A stretch of DNA of 64,000 nucleotides from Bacillus sp. ZZV12-4809. GTDB taxonomy: Bacteria > Bacillota > Bacilli > Bacillales > Cytobacillaceae. The stretch covers positions 1 to 64,000 of the forward strand of contig NZ_VCRN01000008.1 of assembly GCF_009849585.1 (NCBI RefSeq), given 5' to 3'. Each line of letters starts with the position of its first letter. Position 1 is the stretch's first letter. Shown piece by piece: positions 51,422 to 59,701 of this stretch. A model generated the notes under the pieces. That model worked only from the letters and a program-made list of their open reading frames with translations. It did no database searches and was not told the origin of the DNA. Made by a program: the position numbers and the translations under genes.

Positions 51422-53107
51422 TTAAATTTTCATAACGCCGCCTGTGCTGGCATTTGTGACTAGCTTTGAATAACGGGCAAGGTACCCTTTTTTGACCTTT
51501 GGCTCGAAGCCTTTCCAATTAGCTTTGCGCTTTTCGAATTCTTCATCTGAAATTTCCAGATTGATGGTACGATTATTTAAATCCAATTCAATGATGTCTC
51601 CATTTTCCACAAATGCAATGGGTCCGCCTTCAGCAGCCTCCGGTGAGATGTGCCCAATGCTTATGCCGCGGGAAGCACCCGAGAAACGTCCATCTGTAAT
51701 AAGCCCAACTTTTGCACCCAGGCCACGGCCGACAATCTGTGAAGTCGGTGCAAGCATCTCCGGCATTCCAGGGCCTCCTTTAGGACCCTCATAACGAATA
51801 ACAACAACATGCCCTTCCTTCACTTTCCCAGTAATGATTCCGGACAGTGCATCTTCCTGCGAATCAAAGCAGATAGCTGGTCCTCTATGGTATCCGCCTA
51901 CTGACTCATCTACTGCCCCCACTTTTATAATTGACCCTTCAGGAGCAAGATTTCCAAACAAAACTGCAAGGCCGCCGCGCTCAGAATGCGGATTCTCCAA
52001 AGTTCGGATTACCTTTTTATCCAGAATCTCACTGCCAGCTACATTTTCTCTTAGCGGCTTTCCGGTAACTGTCAGACACTCTCCATTCAGCGCGTCCGGC
52101 TTTTTAAGCAATTCATTGATGATTGCACTGACTCCGCCAGCATTATGAACATCTTCAATATGATAATCTGACGCTGGAGCGATTTTGGCTAAATGCGGTA
52201 CCCGATTGGCGATCTCATTGATACGTTCAATCGGATAGTCAATTTCTGCTTCGTGAGCAAGCGCCAATGTGTGAAGAACTGTATTAGTTGACCCGCCCAT
52301 TGCCATATCCAGGGCAAATGCATTGTCAATGGCGTCAATGGTTACAATATCACGCGGTTTGATGTCTTTTTCAATTAATTCCATCAGCTGCTTGGCTGAA
52401 CGTTTAACGAATTCCTTTCTTTCTTCTGATACGGCCAGAATCGTGCCATTGCCAGGAAGTGCAAGTCCCAGCCCTTCTGCCAGGCAGTTCATGGAATTTG
52501 CAGTGAACATCCCGGAACAGGAACCGCAGGTCGGACATGCTACCTGCTCAATTTCCAAGAGCTTTTGTTCATTTATTTGGCCCGATTCAAAGGCACCTAC
52601 CCCCTCAAACACCGAACTTAAGGATAATGGCTTACCGCTTGAATCAACGCCTGCTTTCATTGGACCTCCGCTGACAAAAAGGGTTGGAATATTGACCCTC
52701 AATGCTCCCATCATCATTCCAGGTGTGATTTTATCGCAGTTCGGGATACAGACCATTCCATCAAACCAATGGGCAGAAACAACTGTTTCAAGTGAGTCTG
52801 CAATGATCTCACGGCTTGGCAGAGAATAGCGCATGCCGATATGGCCCATTGCAATGCCATCATCCACACCAATGGTATTAAATTCAAATGGAACTCCGCC
52901 TGCTTCACGGATTGCTTCTTTTACAATTTTACCGAATTCCTGCAAATGCACATGCCCAGGAACGATATCAATATAGGAATTGCACACAGCAATAAATGGT
53001 TTTCCGAAATCTTCTTCCTTAACACCTGCAGCACGAAGCAGGCTTCGATGCGGCGCCCGGTCTGTCCCTTTTTTGATCATATCACTTCTCATCTGTGAGC
53101 CAGTCAT
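51422..53107 (-). CDS. ilvD: Dihydroxy-acid dehydratase
   Basis: Fe-S enzyme of branched-chain amino acid synthesis converting 2,3-dihydroxy-acids to 2-oxo acids. The 561-residue protein has cluster Cys residues in [27 protein letters not shown] and [17 protein letters not shown]. The C-terminal [19 protein letters not shown] is diagnostic. Start ATG 53107 follows CGGGAGGTACATACT; a longer in-frame extension has no site. No T-box or other leader is visible upstream. Confidence 0.97.
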   Translation of the reverse strand: MTGSQMRSDMIKKGTDRAPHRSLLRAAGVKEEDFGKPFIAVCNSYIDIVPGHVHLQEFGKIVKEAIREAGGVPFEFNTIGVDDGIAMGHIGMRYSLPSREIIADSLETVVSAHWFDGMVCIPNCDKITPGMMMGALRVNIPTLFVSGGPMKAGVDSSGKPLSLSSVFEGVGAFESGQINEQKLLEIEQVACPTCGSCSGMFTANSMNCLAEGLGLALPGNGTILAVSEERKEFVKRSAKQLMELIEKDIKPRDIVTIDAIDNAFALDMAMGGSTNTVLHTLALAHEAEIDYPIERINEIANRVPHLAKIAPASDYHIEDVHNAGGVSAIINELLKKPDALNGECLTVTGKPLRENVAGSEILDKKVIRTLENPHSERGGLAVLFGNLAPEGSIIKVGAVDESVGGYHRGPAICFDSQEDALSGIITGKVKEGHVVVIRYEGPKGGPGMPEMLAPTSQIVGRGLGAKVGLITDGRFSGASRGISIGHISPEAAEGGPIAFVENGDIIELDLNNRTINLEISDEEFEKRKANWKGFEPKVKKGYLARYSKLVTNASTGGVMKI

Positions 53108-53315
53108 AGTATGTACCTCCCGTTTTACCCTAGATTCATAATCTCTTATTCTATGGAAAAAATTAACTAACCTTCTGCCCCCTAAATATTTTCTTTCCAA
53201 TATAGACCCTTTTTCGGATAATTTCAATAATTATTGCAAATTTAATAAATTTTTTCGCTTTAAATAAATAAAACTGTAATGCGTGTGAGTATTATAGGCA
53301 TTAAATCCAATCAAA

Positions 53316-53352
53316 AAACCGCTCAGATCTAATATCTCCTGAGCGGTTTTTA
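53316..53352 (-). terminator. Terminator of ypgR
   Basis: AAACCGCTCAGG / CTGAGCGGTTTTT hairpin after the ypgR stop. Confidence 0.85.
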
Positions 53353-53358
53353 CATAAA

Positions 53359-54495
53359 TTATTTCTCATCTTTATTCCGTGATTCAGTCATTTGTTTCCA
53401 AACTGAACCCTTTGCTTCTTCTCCATGCTCAATTCTCTCAATAGCCAGCTTGATCTGCAGACTGACTTCGAATTCCGGGTCGTCTTCTGCCGCCTTTAGA
53501 GCAGGGAGCGCACTTTCATCTCCCACTTCGTAAAGGAACATCGCTGCACGCCAGCGTACAAGCTTGCTGTCATCCTGCAATGCTTCCTTCATGGCGTCCA
53601 TGGCTTCTGCAAAACCCAGGTCTGATAAACAGTCCCCTGCTGTGCGTCTTACAGTGACCGTTTTATCCTTCAACGCTTTGTAGAGGAGGGGAAGAACACT
53701 CTTATCCTCAATCATGCCAAGATAAACCGTTGCAAGTCTTCTGATTGACGCCTTCTCATCTTTAAGCACTTTTTCCAGAACAGGCAGGTCCTCAAGGTCA
53801 GGGTCATCCATCTGCTCGAGTTTTTGATAGCGCTCCCGCCAATCCGGGGAGTTCAAATCTTCGACTGTGAGTTTAAGACGGGAACGCACATGCTTATCCT
53901 CAGTTTTATCCGGATTTTTAGCCATTTTCACAAGGGTCTGGAGTCTTTCCCCCGGATAGGCAGCCATTAATTCCTCTACAATATCATGGCCAACCTGATC
54001 GAAGTCTCCATAGCGGACTCCGAATTCCTTCCACTTGCGGACCATGACAACATTATCAGCAGGATCCTGCGCCTCTGAAACAGCTTTGATAAAGTTTTCA
54101 GGGAGTCCGAAGCGCTTTTCTTCCGTGCCGTCAGTCAATTTTACCTGCATGGGAATTCCTTTATACATTTGGACTAACACTTGGACTTCCCCAAAATGTT
54201 CATCGATTCTATTGTCTTCTGTGCCTTTATCTTCCACATCCTCGCCAAAAGCAGATCTTACTTGAGGCAGAAGCTCTTTCCAGTCGTATTTCGCATTTCT
54301 TTCAACAGCCAGGAAATCGGCAACATGGTAAACCCCTTTGACTCCTTCAATTCCCAGGATATCCAGAATAATCTTCGGAGCTCCTTCTTTTTTATCCTTT
54401 TTATAGTTATTGGCTTTCCCCATCGGAAGCTCTTCATCAAGAATAACCTTCATTGTATTTGGACTTGGTGTTGGTTCGATTGCTTTTATTCTCAA
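53359..54495 (-). CDS. ypgR: YpgR: NifU-N/CvfC-like domain plus HEAT repeats
   Basis: Protein of 378 residues. The N-terminal 90 residues match the Nfu/NifU N-terminal scaffold domain (AIEPTPSPNTMKVILDE, GVKGVYHVADFLAVERN). The C-terminal part (220-360) consists of HEAT-like repeats such as IRRLATVYLGMIEDKSVLPLLY and VRRTAGDCLSDLG. Similar proteins are called conserved virulence factor C in staphylococci. Start is TTG 54495, preceded by AAAAGGGTGATACA; GTG 9 bp upstream is an alternative. Function not established. Confidence 0.9.
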   Translation of the reverse strand: MRIKAIEPTPSPNTMKVILDEELPMGKANNYKKDKKEGAPKIILDILGIEGVKGVYHVADFLAVERNAKYDWKELLPQVRSAFGEDVEDKGTEDNRIDEHFGEVQVLVQMYKGIPMQVKLTDGTEEKRFGLPENFIKAVSEAQDPADNVVMVRKWKEFGVRYGDFDQVGHDIVEELMAAYPGERLQTLVKMAKNPDKTEDKHVRSRLKLTVEDLNSPDWRERYQKLEQMDDPDLEDLPVLEKVLKDEKASIRRLATVYLGMIEDKSVLPLLYKALKDKTVTVRRTAGDCLSDLGFAEAMDAMKEALQDDSKLVRWRAAMFLYEVGDESALPALKAAEDDPEFEVSLQIKLAIERIEHGEEAKGSVWKQMTESRNKDEK

Positions 54496-54585
54496 ATGTA
54501 TCACCCTTTTTTATATATTCACGTTGGTAACTGGTTTTATTTTACCATAAGGAGAATTTCGAGGCATTTTAGCTGTTTTAATATA

Positions 54586-54756
54586 GGTTCTTACTTCAAA
54601 GATTGTTGCTTTTCGCCAATTCACCGCTGCAGGATGCGTGCGCTTATCCTCGACGCTTTGCGTCTGCGGCGTCTCACACTTAAGTTCCCATAGCGAAGAT
54701 CAGCTCAGCAAATTAAACTAAGTTATAAAAAAGCAGCAAACTTTACGAAAATAGCC
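54586..54756 (+). repeat. Dispersed repeat, copy G
   Basis: Left end GGTTCTTACTTCAAAGATTG, middle CACCGCTGCAGGATGCG and CTCGACGCTTTGCGTCTGCGG (shared with copy A), right end AAGCAGCAAACTTTACG then AAAATAGCC. 171 bp, between ypgR and the ABC-F gene. Confidence 0.7.
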
Positions 54757-54767
54757 TGCATATAAAA

Positions 54768-54796
54768 TTAACCCGGAGATTCCCCCCGGGCATGTC
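54768..54796 (-). terminator. Terminator of the ABC-F gene
   Basis: GCCCGGGGG / CTCCGGGT hairpin followed by TTAATTTTATAT on the minus strand, next to the stop codon. Confidence 0.7.
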
Positions 54797-54797
54797 A

Positions 54798-56678
54798 CTA
54801 TTCATTTTCAGCTGCTTCTGATAGATAGCTCCATCTCTCTATCAGATACTCCAGTTCTTCATTCAGTTTCGTTTCTTCGTCTACTAATGCCTGGCCTTTT
54901 TCAAAGTCACTGCCAATATTGGCCATCTCTGAGGCAATCTCTTCGAGACGGGCTTCAGCAGCCTCGATCTTTCCCTCTATTTCTTCCCATTCTTTCTTCT
55001 CTTTGTAGCTCATTCTCTTCTTTTTCGGTTTTGTTTCCCTTGTTTTTTTAGGGGCATGGTCCATTTCCTGAACCGGTTTGGCATTTTCACTTTCAAGAAA
55101 TTCACTGTAATTTCCATAGTAGGATTCGATTTTGCCCTCTCCTTTTAACACAAGCAGCTGCTCAGCCACTTTATCCAGGAAGTAGCGGTCATGGGAAACA
55201 GTAATGACTACGCCTGGAAAATCATCAAGGTAATCCTCGAGAACTGTCAGTGTTTGAGTATCAAGGTTATTGGTCGGCTCGTCAAGAAGAAGAACATTAG
55301 GCTCAGACATTAAAATCTTGAGTAAATAAAGTCTCCGTTTTTCCCCGCCGGAAAGCTTGCGGATAGGCGTGCCATGAGTATACGGCGGAAAAAGGAAACG
55401 CTCCAGCATTTGAGCCGCTGAAATGGTTTTTCCATCTGAAGTTTCAACTACTTCAGCTGTTTCTTTGAGGTATTCGATCATGCGATTACTCTCATCCATA
55501 TCTTCGCTTTCCTGGGTATAGTAAGCAATTTTTACTGTCTGCCCTATAATACGCTCACCTGAGTCCAGCGGAATTCTGCCTGCCAGTATGTTAAGAAGAG
55601 TGGATTTTCCTGTTCCATTTCTTCCAATAATCCCTATTCTGTCCCCCGGTTTCACGAGAAGATCAAAATGATCCAGAATAGTTTGTGAGCCATACTTTTT
55701 TGTAGCAGCTTCAAGTTCAAATACTTGTTTACCAAGACGGCTGCCGCTTAAGGACATATCCAATTTTTCTGAGGATTTAACAGAAGAGAGCTGGCTGTCA
55801 AGAGTTTCAAACCGCTGGATTCTTGCTTTTTGTTTAGTGGTGCGGGCTTTTGCACCTCTCCTGATCCACTCAAGTTCCCTTCTGAAGAGATTTTTCTGCT
55901 TTTCGATAGTGGCTGTTTCATTTTCCTCTCTAATCGCCTTTGCTTCAAGGAATGCAGCATAATTCCCTTTATAGCTATAGAGATTTCCGCCCTCAAGCTC
56001 AAACATTTTATTTGTCACCTTATCCAGAAAATAACGGTCATGTGTCACCAGAAGCAGTGCGCCCCTATATCTGCCAAGATATTCTTCCAGCCATTTAACT
56101 GATTCAAAATCAAGATGATTCGTCGGCTCGTCAAGAATCAGCAAGTCTGGTGACTGGATCAAAGTCTGTGCCAGCGCAACCCGCTTTTTCTGTCCTCCCG
56201 AAAGCTCTCCGATTTTTCTGCTGAAGTCCTCAATTCCCAGTTTTGTGAGAATCGTTTTGGCGTCGGTATTTACTTCCCAGGCGTTAAGTGTATCCATTCT
56301 TTTTTGCAGTTCAAAAAGACGGTCTTGGATGGCTGGATCTTCAGGGTGCCGGTTAAGCTCCAGCAGTGCTTGTTCATATTCCCGCTGCAGCACAAGAATT
56401 GGCGCATCTCCTGCAAAAACCTGCTCAAGAACGGTTAAATCATAATTCAGCTCAGGCTGCTGTGCTGAATAGGAAATAGTGTAGTCTTTCGGTTTGACTA
56501 TTTCGCCGGAGTCCGGCAGGTCAACCCCCGCGATTACTTTCAGCAGGGAGGATTTTCCCGTTCCGTTTACACCGATCAGACCCGCCCTTTCCTTTTCAGC
56601 GATTGTAAAGGATATATTGTTAAAAAGTTCTTTCTCCCCGTAGGTTTTTGTCACACTTTCCACAGAAATCATCTTCAT
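54798..56678 (-). CDS. yfmR: ABC-F ribosome-associated ATPase (YfmR/Uup type)
   Basis: Cytoplasmic translation factor of 626 residues with two ABC domains and no membrane part. It helps ribosomes through difficult peptides such as Pro-rich ones in this family. Walker A motifs are GVNGTGKSSLL and GRNGTGKSTLL; signatures are LSGGQKKRVALA and LSGGEKRRLYLL, followed by ILDEPTNHLD and LLDEPTNNLD. A C-terminal coiled-coil (from KKRMSYKEKKEWEE, about 560-626) marks the Uup/YfmR type. Start ATG 56678 overlaps the ypgQ end by 4 bp. Confidence 0.92.
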   Translation of the reverse strand: MKMISVESVTKTYGEKELFNNISFTIAEKERAGLIGVNGTGKSSLLKVIAGVDLPDSGEIVKPKDYTISYSAQQPELNYDLTVLEQVFAGDAPILVLQREYEQALLELNRHPEDPAIQDRLFELQKRMDTLNAWEVNTDAKTILTKLGIEDFSRKIGELSGGQKKRVALAQTLIQSPDLLILDEPTNHLDFESVKWLEEYLGRYRGALLLVTHDRYFLDKVTNKMFELEGGNLYSYKGNYAAFLEAKAIREENETATIEKQKNLFRRELEWIRRGAKARTTKQKARIQRFETLDSQLSSVKSSEKLDMSLSGSRLGKQVFELEAATKKYGSQTILDHFDLLVKPGDRIGIIGRNGTGKSTLLNILAGRIPLDSGERIIGQTVKIAYYTQESEDMDESNRMIEYLKETAEVVETSDGKTISAAQMLERFLFPPYTHGTPIRKLSGGEKRRLYLLKILMSEPNVLLLDEPTNNLDTQTLTVLEDYLDDFPGVVITVSHDRYFLDKVAEQLLVLKGEGKIESYYGNYSEFLESENAKPVQEMDHAPKKTRETKPKKKRMSYKEKKEWEEIEGKIEAAEARLEEIASEMANIGSDFEKGQALVDEETKLNEELEYLIERWSYLSEAAENE

Positions 56679-57322
56679 GCTTGACCATTCCATTCTTTAA
56701 AAAATTGATGCAGAAACTGTTCGATAAATTCATGCCGCTCTTCGGCCATTTCCATAGCAGCGTCAGTATTCAGCAGATCTCTCAGCTTTAAAAGCTTTTC
56801 GTAAAAATGATTAATGGAGGATGACCTTCCATTCCGGTATTCCTCTTCAGACATTTCCTTTCTGATAACAAGGGAAGGATCATAAATCAGCTGCCCTTTT
56901 TTGCCTCCGTAGGCAAATGCTCTTGCAATTCCCACTGCACCTATCGCATCCAATCTGTCCGCATCCTGGACTATCTGGGCTTCTGCACTTAAGACCCTTA
57001 TGTTATCGCCGCCCTTAAAAGATACTGAATCAATAATTGCCTTAATGCTGCTGGATGCTTCCTCGGAGATCTCGAGTTGCTCAAGAAAGTCAGATAGCTT
57101 CCTTTCCCCTGCTTCTCTGGAGGTGTTCAGCTTGGCATCCGGTATATCATGGAGCAAGGCTGCCATTTCGATTAAAAAAGAATCTCCTTTTTGTTCCTTT
57201 TTCGCTATGTAAAGGGCATTTCTGCGCACCCTTTCAATATGATGCCAGTCATGCCCGGTTGTATCATCACCGAGAGTATTCCGGACAAATTCCTCTGTTT
57301 TATGTATAATTCCCCGATTCAT
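56675..57322 (-). CDS. ypgQ: HD-domain phosphohydrolase YpgQ
   Basis: Metal-dependent nucleotide pyrophosphohydrolase of 215 residues; B. subtilis YpgQ is reported to act on dNTPs. The HD site is TGHDWHHIERVR and ALLHDIPDAK, with the final Asp in VQDADRLDAIGAVGIARAF. Start ATG 57322 follows GCAGGTGGAATA. It is the first gene of a coupled pair with the ABC-F gene; the upstream DNA is the hairpin-repeat array. Confidence 0.93.
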   Translation of the reverse strand: MNRGIIHKTEEFVRNTLGDDTTGHDWHHIERVRRNALYIAKKEQKGDSFLIEMAALLHDIPDAKLNTSREAGERKLSDFLEQLEISEEASSSIKAIIDSVSFKGGDNIRVLSAEAQIVQDADRLDAIGAVGIARAFAYGGKKGQLIYDPSLVIRKEMSEEEYRNGRSSSINHFYEKLLKLRDLLNTDAAMEMAEERHEFIEQFLHQFFKEWNGQA

Positions 57323-57439
57323 TATTCCACCTGCTTTCAAATCCATATTCCATTTTAACATTAGTCATAAAAAGAAACGATGGCAAGGAATTCCCTATCA
57401 ACGCTGTTCGTTGATTTCCGCTCAAATTGCTGGCTTTTA

Positions 57440-57806
57440 TTGTAGGCTGGGCTATCTTCTGACCCTAAAGGGCGCCTTTCGGTAGGTGTCTGTCGAAACC
57501 TGGGCCAACTTCGGACACATAAGGAGCAAATCGGTTGGTCTGTGTCAGAACCCGGGCCATCATTTGACACAAATAGGTCCTATCCGGTGTTCTGTGTCGG
57601 AACCTATGCCATCTTCTGACTCAAATGGAGCTATTCCAGTATTCTTTGTCGGAACTTTGGCCAACTACGGACACAAATAGGCCCTTACCAGTGTTCTGTG
57701 TCAGAACTCGGGCCATCTTCTGACTCAAATGGAGCAAACCCAATGGTCTGTGTCGGAACCGGGCCATCTACGAACACAAAAGGGAACAAACCGGTATTCT
57801 AAGCCG
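57440..57806. repeat. Array of about seven imperfect 52-53 bp hairpin repeats
   Basis: Units begin about every 52-53 bp from 57481 and contain TTCTGTGTCRGAAC, GGCCATCTTCTGACAC and AAATRG. Within each unit TGTGTCAGAA and TTCTGACACA are inverted arms about 11 nt apart, so every unit can fold. A partial unit precedes the first and a degraded one ends the array near 57806. Not coding; lies between ypgQ and a DegV gene. Confidence 0.85.
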
Positions 57807-57837
57807 GAATCTAACGAAAACCGTCATGTTAAAAGAT

Positions 57838-57880
57838 AAAAAAGTGCAGAAAACCAGTATTTTTGATTTCCTGCACCTGA
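57838..57880 (-). terminator. Terminator of the second DegV gene
   Basis: GTGCAGGAAAT / TTTCTGCACTTTTTT hairpin on the minus strand after the stop codon. Confidence 0.8.
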
Positions 57881-57892
57881 GCTTATATTATA

Positions 57893-58741
57893 TTATTTCA
57901 GGCCATTCAGCCAGCTGATGCCTAGTGTATGCTCTCCAGCATGGACTCCAATGGTGGCTCCTAAGGAATAGCATCCAAATTTGATGCCCGCAAATTCTCC
58001 CTGAAGTTCCTTCTTCCATATCTCCGCTTCTTCCGGATGCAAACCGTACAAGATGAATACTTCCTTCAGCGGGTTTCTCTCATGTGCGCTCCTCAGCAGC
58101 TTCACTATTTTATCTTTTGCCTTTCTCTCGCTCCTGGCCTTCTCTCTTACGCTTAATTCTCCATCGTGAACTGAAATAATCGGCTTTACATTAAGCATAC
58201 TTCCCAAAAAGAATTGAACCCCGGACATCCTGCCGCTCCTATGAAGCTGTTCAAGACTGCCAATGAGGACATAGGTTTCTCCCGTATCGCGGAGCATCTT
58301 AAGCTCGCTGATAATGTCTTTAGTATCAAGTCCTGCCATTGCCAGTTCCATTCCTTTTAGGATCAATCTTGTTAAAGGATATGATAATATCTTGGAATCC
58401 AGGCTGTATACCGGTATATCAACCATCTGGGCGGCCTGTTCACTTGAAGAAACCGTCCCGCTGAGCTTTGCCGATACAAGCACAGCGATGATACAATCAT
58501 AATCCTTCTGCAGATTTTCATATAAGTCCCTGAAAGCACCGATGGATGGCTGGGAAGTTTTAGCCGGGGTTTCCAGGTTTTTTAACGTTGCATATAGTTC
58601 TTCAGGTGTTAGATCAACACCGTCTGTATATTCTCTTCCATCCATAATGATCGTCATTGGAATCTGGTACAGATCAGGATGGTTTCTTAACTCATCATTC
58701 AAAAAAGCCGTGCTGTCTGTTACCCATGCAATTTTGACCAT
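57893..58741 (-). CDS. DegV-family fatty-acid-binding protein (second copy)
   Basis: Protein of 282 residues. DegV marks are KIAWVTDSTAFLND, PAKTSQPSIGAFRD, LVSAKLSGTVSSSEQA and a C-terminal TIGVHAGEHTLGISWL. The last motif reads GVHAGEHT instead of the usual THTGPGA, so the ligand head pocket may differ from that of the DegV at 30350. RBS is AAAAGGGGGGG. Single gene. Confidence 0.92.
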   Translation of the reverse strand: MVKIAWVTDSTAFLNDELRNHPDLYQIPMTIIMDGREYTDGVDLTPEELYATLKNLETPAKTSQPSIGAFRDLYENLQKDYDCIIAVLVSAKLSGTVSSSEQAAQMVDIPVYSLDSKILSYPLTRLILKGMELAMAGLDTKDIISELKMLRDTGETYVLIGSLEQLHRSGRMSGVQFFLGSMLNVKPIISVHDGELSVREKARSERKAKDKIVKLLRSAHERNPLKEVFILYGLHPEEAEIWKKELQGEFAGIKFGCYSLGATIGVHAGEHTLGISWLNGLK

Positions 58742-58796
58742 TTAAGCCCCCCCTTTTAAGATATTTATACGTGTATGTATGTAAATAAGACTATTA

Positions 58797-58832
58797 AAGG
58801 GCTGGAAGTGAAAGATATCTCTTCCAGCCGCT
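58797..58832 (-). terminator. Terminator of the amidohydrolase gene
   Basis: GGCTGGAAG / CTTCCAGCC stem, then CTTTAAT on the minus strand. Confidence 0.75.
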
Positions 58833-58836
58833 CTCT

Positions 58837-59691
58837 CTATGGCAGAAAAGGCTTGATTTTAGGAAAAACCTTTACAGCGGTATTATAGAAAACATCCGCA
58901 TGATGCTCTTCAGGTATGAGTTCTTTTATAAATTTAATATAAGGACCCACAGGCGCCAGCGGCCAATCCGTTCCAAAAAGCAATTTATCGTAAGAATCCG
59001 CAAATACTAAAGCATGCCTCAGATGGTCCAAAAATCTGCCTTCACTGCGCTTCTTCAATTCTTCTTTTGTCCCAACAATAATGCCTGAAAGATCGGCATA
59101 GACATTCCGGTTCTTGTATATGATCTCAGCCCCGGTCAGAGTCCACGGATCTCCAAAATGGGCCATCATAAAATTGATATTCCGGTGTTTAACAGCTACC
59201 TCGTCAATAGCCAGGGGATGAGAATACTTAAGCAATCCCCTTTCGGAATAGGTATCACCTGTATGAAATACAACTGGAGCCCCATATTTTTCAGCGAGTG
59301 CATACACGGGTTCATATACCTCATCATAGGCGTAGAAAGGATAATATCCCAGGTAAATCTTAATGCCTGCAACAGCAGGCTTCTGGAGTTCATCCTCAAG
59401 CCTTTTCAGAGCATCTTCTCCGAGATCATATGGATTGATTCCGGCGCAATAAACGATATTGGCAGGCACCTTGTCTTCCAGGTCAATCCCCATGGGTGTT
59501 CTGGCTTCATAATCCGGAAACCCCATATTATCTGTTTCAGTAAGTCCCATCGCGATGCTCAGAACTACATTGGCATTTTGGAACTCCTTCTGGTGCCCGT
59601 TATATGAATAATCAACAAATGAGATTTCATCTGCTGTCTGATGAAATGATTTAATATCTGAAAAGTGAATATGTGCATCTATGACTTTCAT
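58837..59691 (-). CDS. Amidohydrolase_2-type metal-dependent hydrolase
   Basis: TIM-barrel hydrolase or decarboxylase of 284 residues (ACMSD-like superfamily). Metal ligands are DAHIHFSD (HxH), VVFHTGDTYSE (His), NFMMAHFGDPW (His) and LLFGTDWPLAP (Asp). Start ATG 59691 follows GGAGAGATT. It begins 10 bp after the stop of the long GNAT-fusion gene, so they form an operon. The substrate is unknown. Confidence 0.88.
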   Translation of the reverse strand: MKVIDAHIHFSDIKSFHQTADEISFVDYSYNGHQKEFQNANVVLSIAMGLTETDNMGFPDYEARTPMGIDLEDKVPANIVYCAGINPYDLGEDALKRLEDELQKPAVAGIKIYLGYYPFYAYDEVYEPVYALAEKYGAPVVFHTGDTYSERGLLKYSHPLAIDEVAVKHRNINFMMAHFGDPWTLTGAEIIYKNRNVYADLSGIIVGTKEELKKRSEGRFLDHLRHALVFADSYDKLLFGTDWPLAPVGPYIKFIKELIPEEHHADVFYNTAVKVFPKIKPFLP

Positions 59692-59701
59692 AATCTCTCC
59701 T

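Noticed and set aside
53108-53315. T-box or other leader before ilvD, also considered before ilvA
   Set aside because: No T-box sequence or terminator/antiterminator pair is visible; only AT-rich promoter-like DNA.
57440-57806. CRISPR array
   Set aside because: Units are imperfect and continuous, without constant repeats separated by unique spacers, and no cas genes are present.
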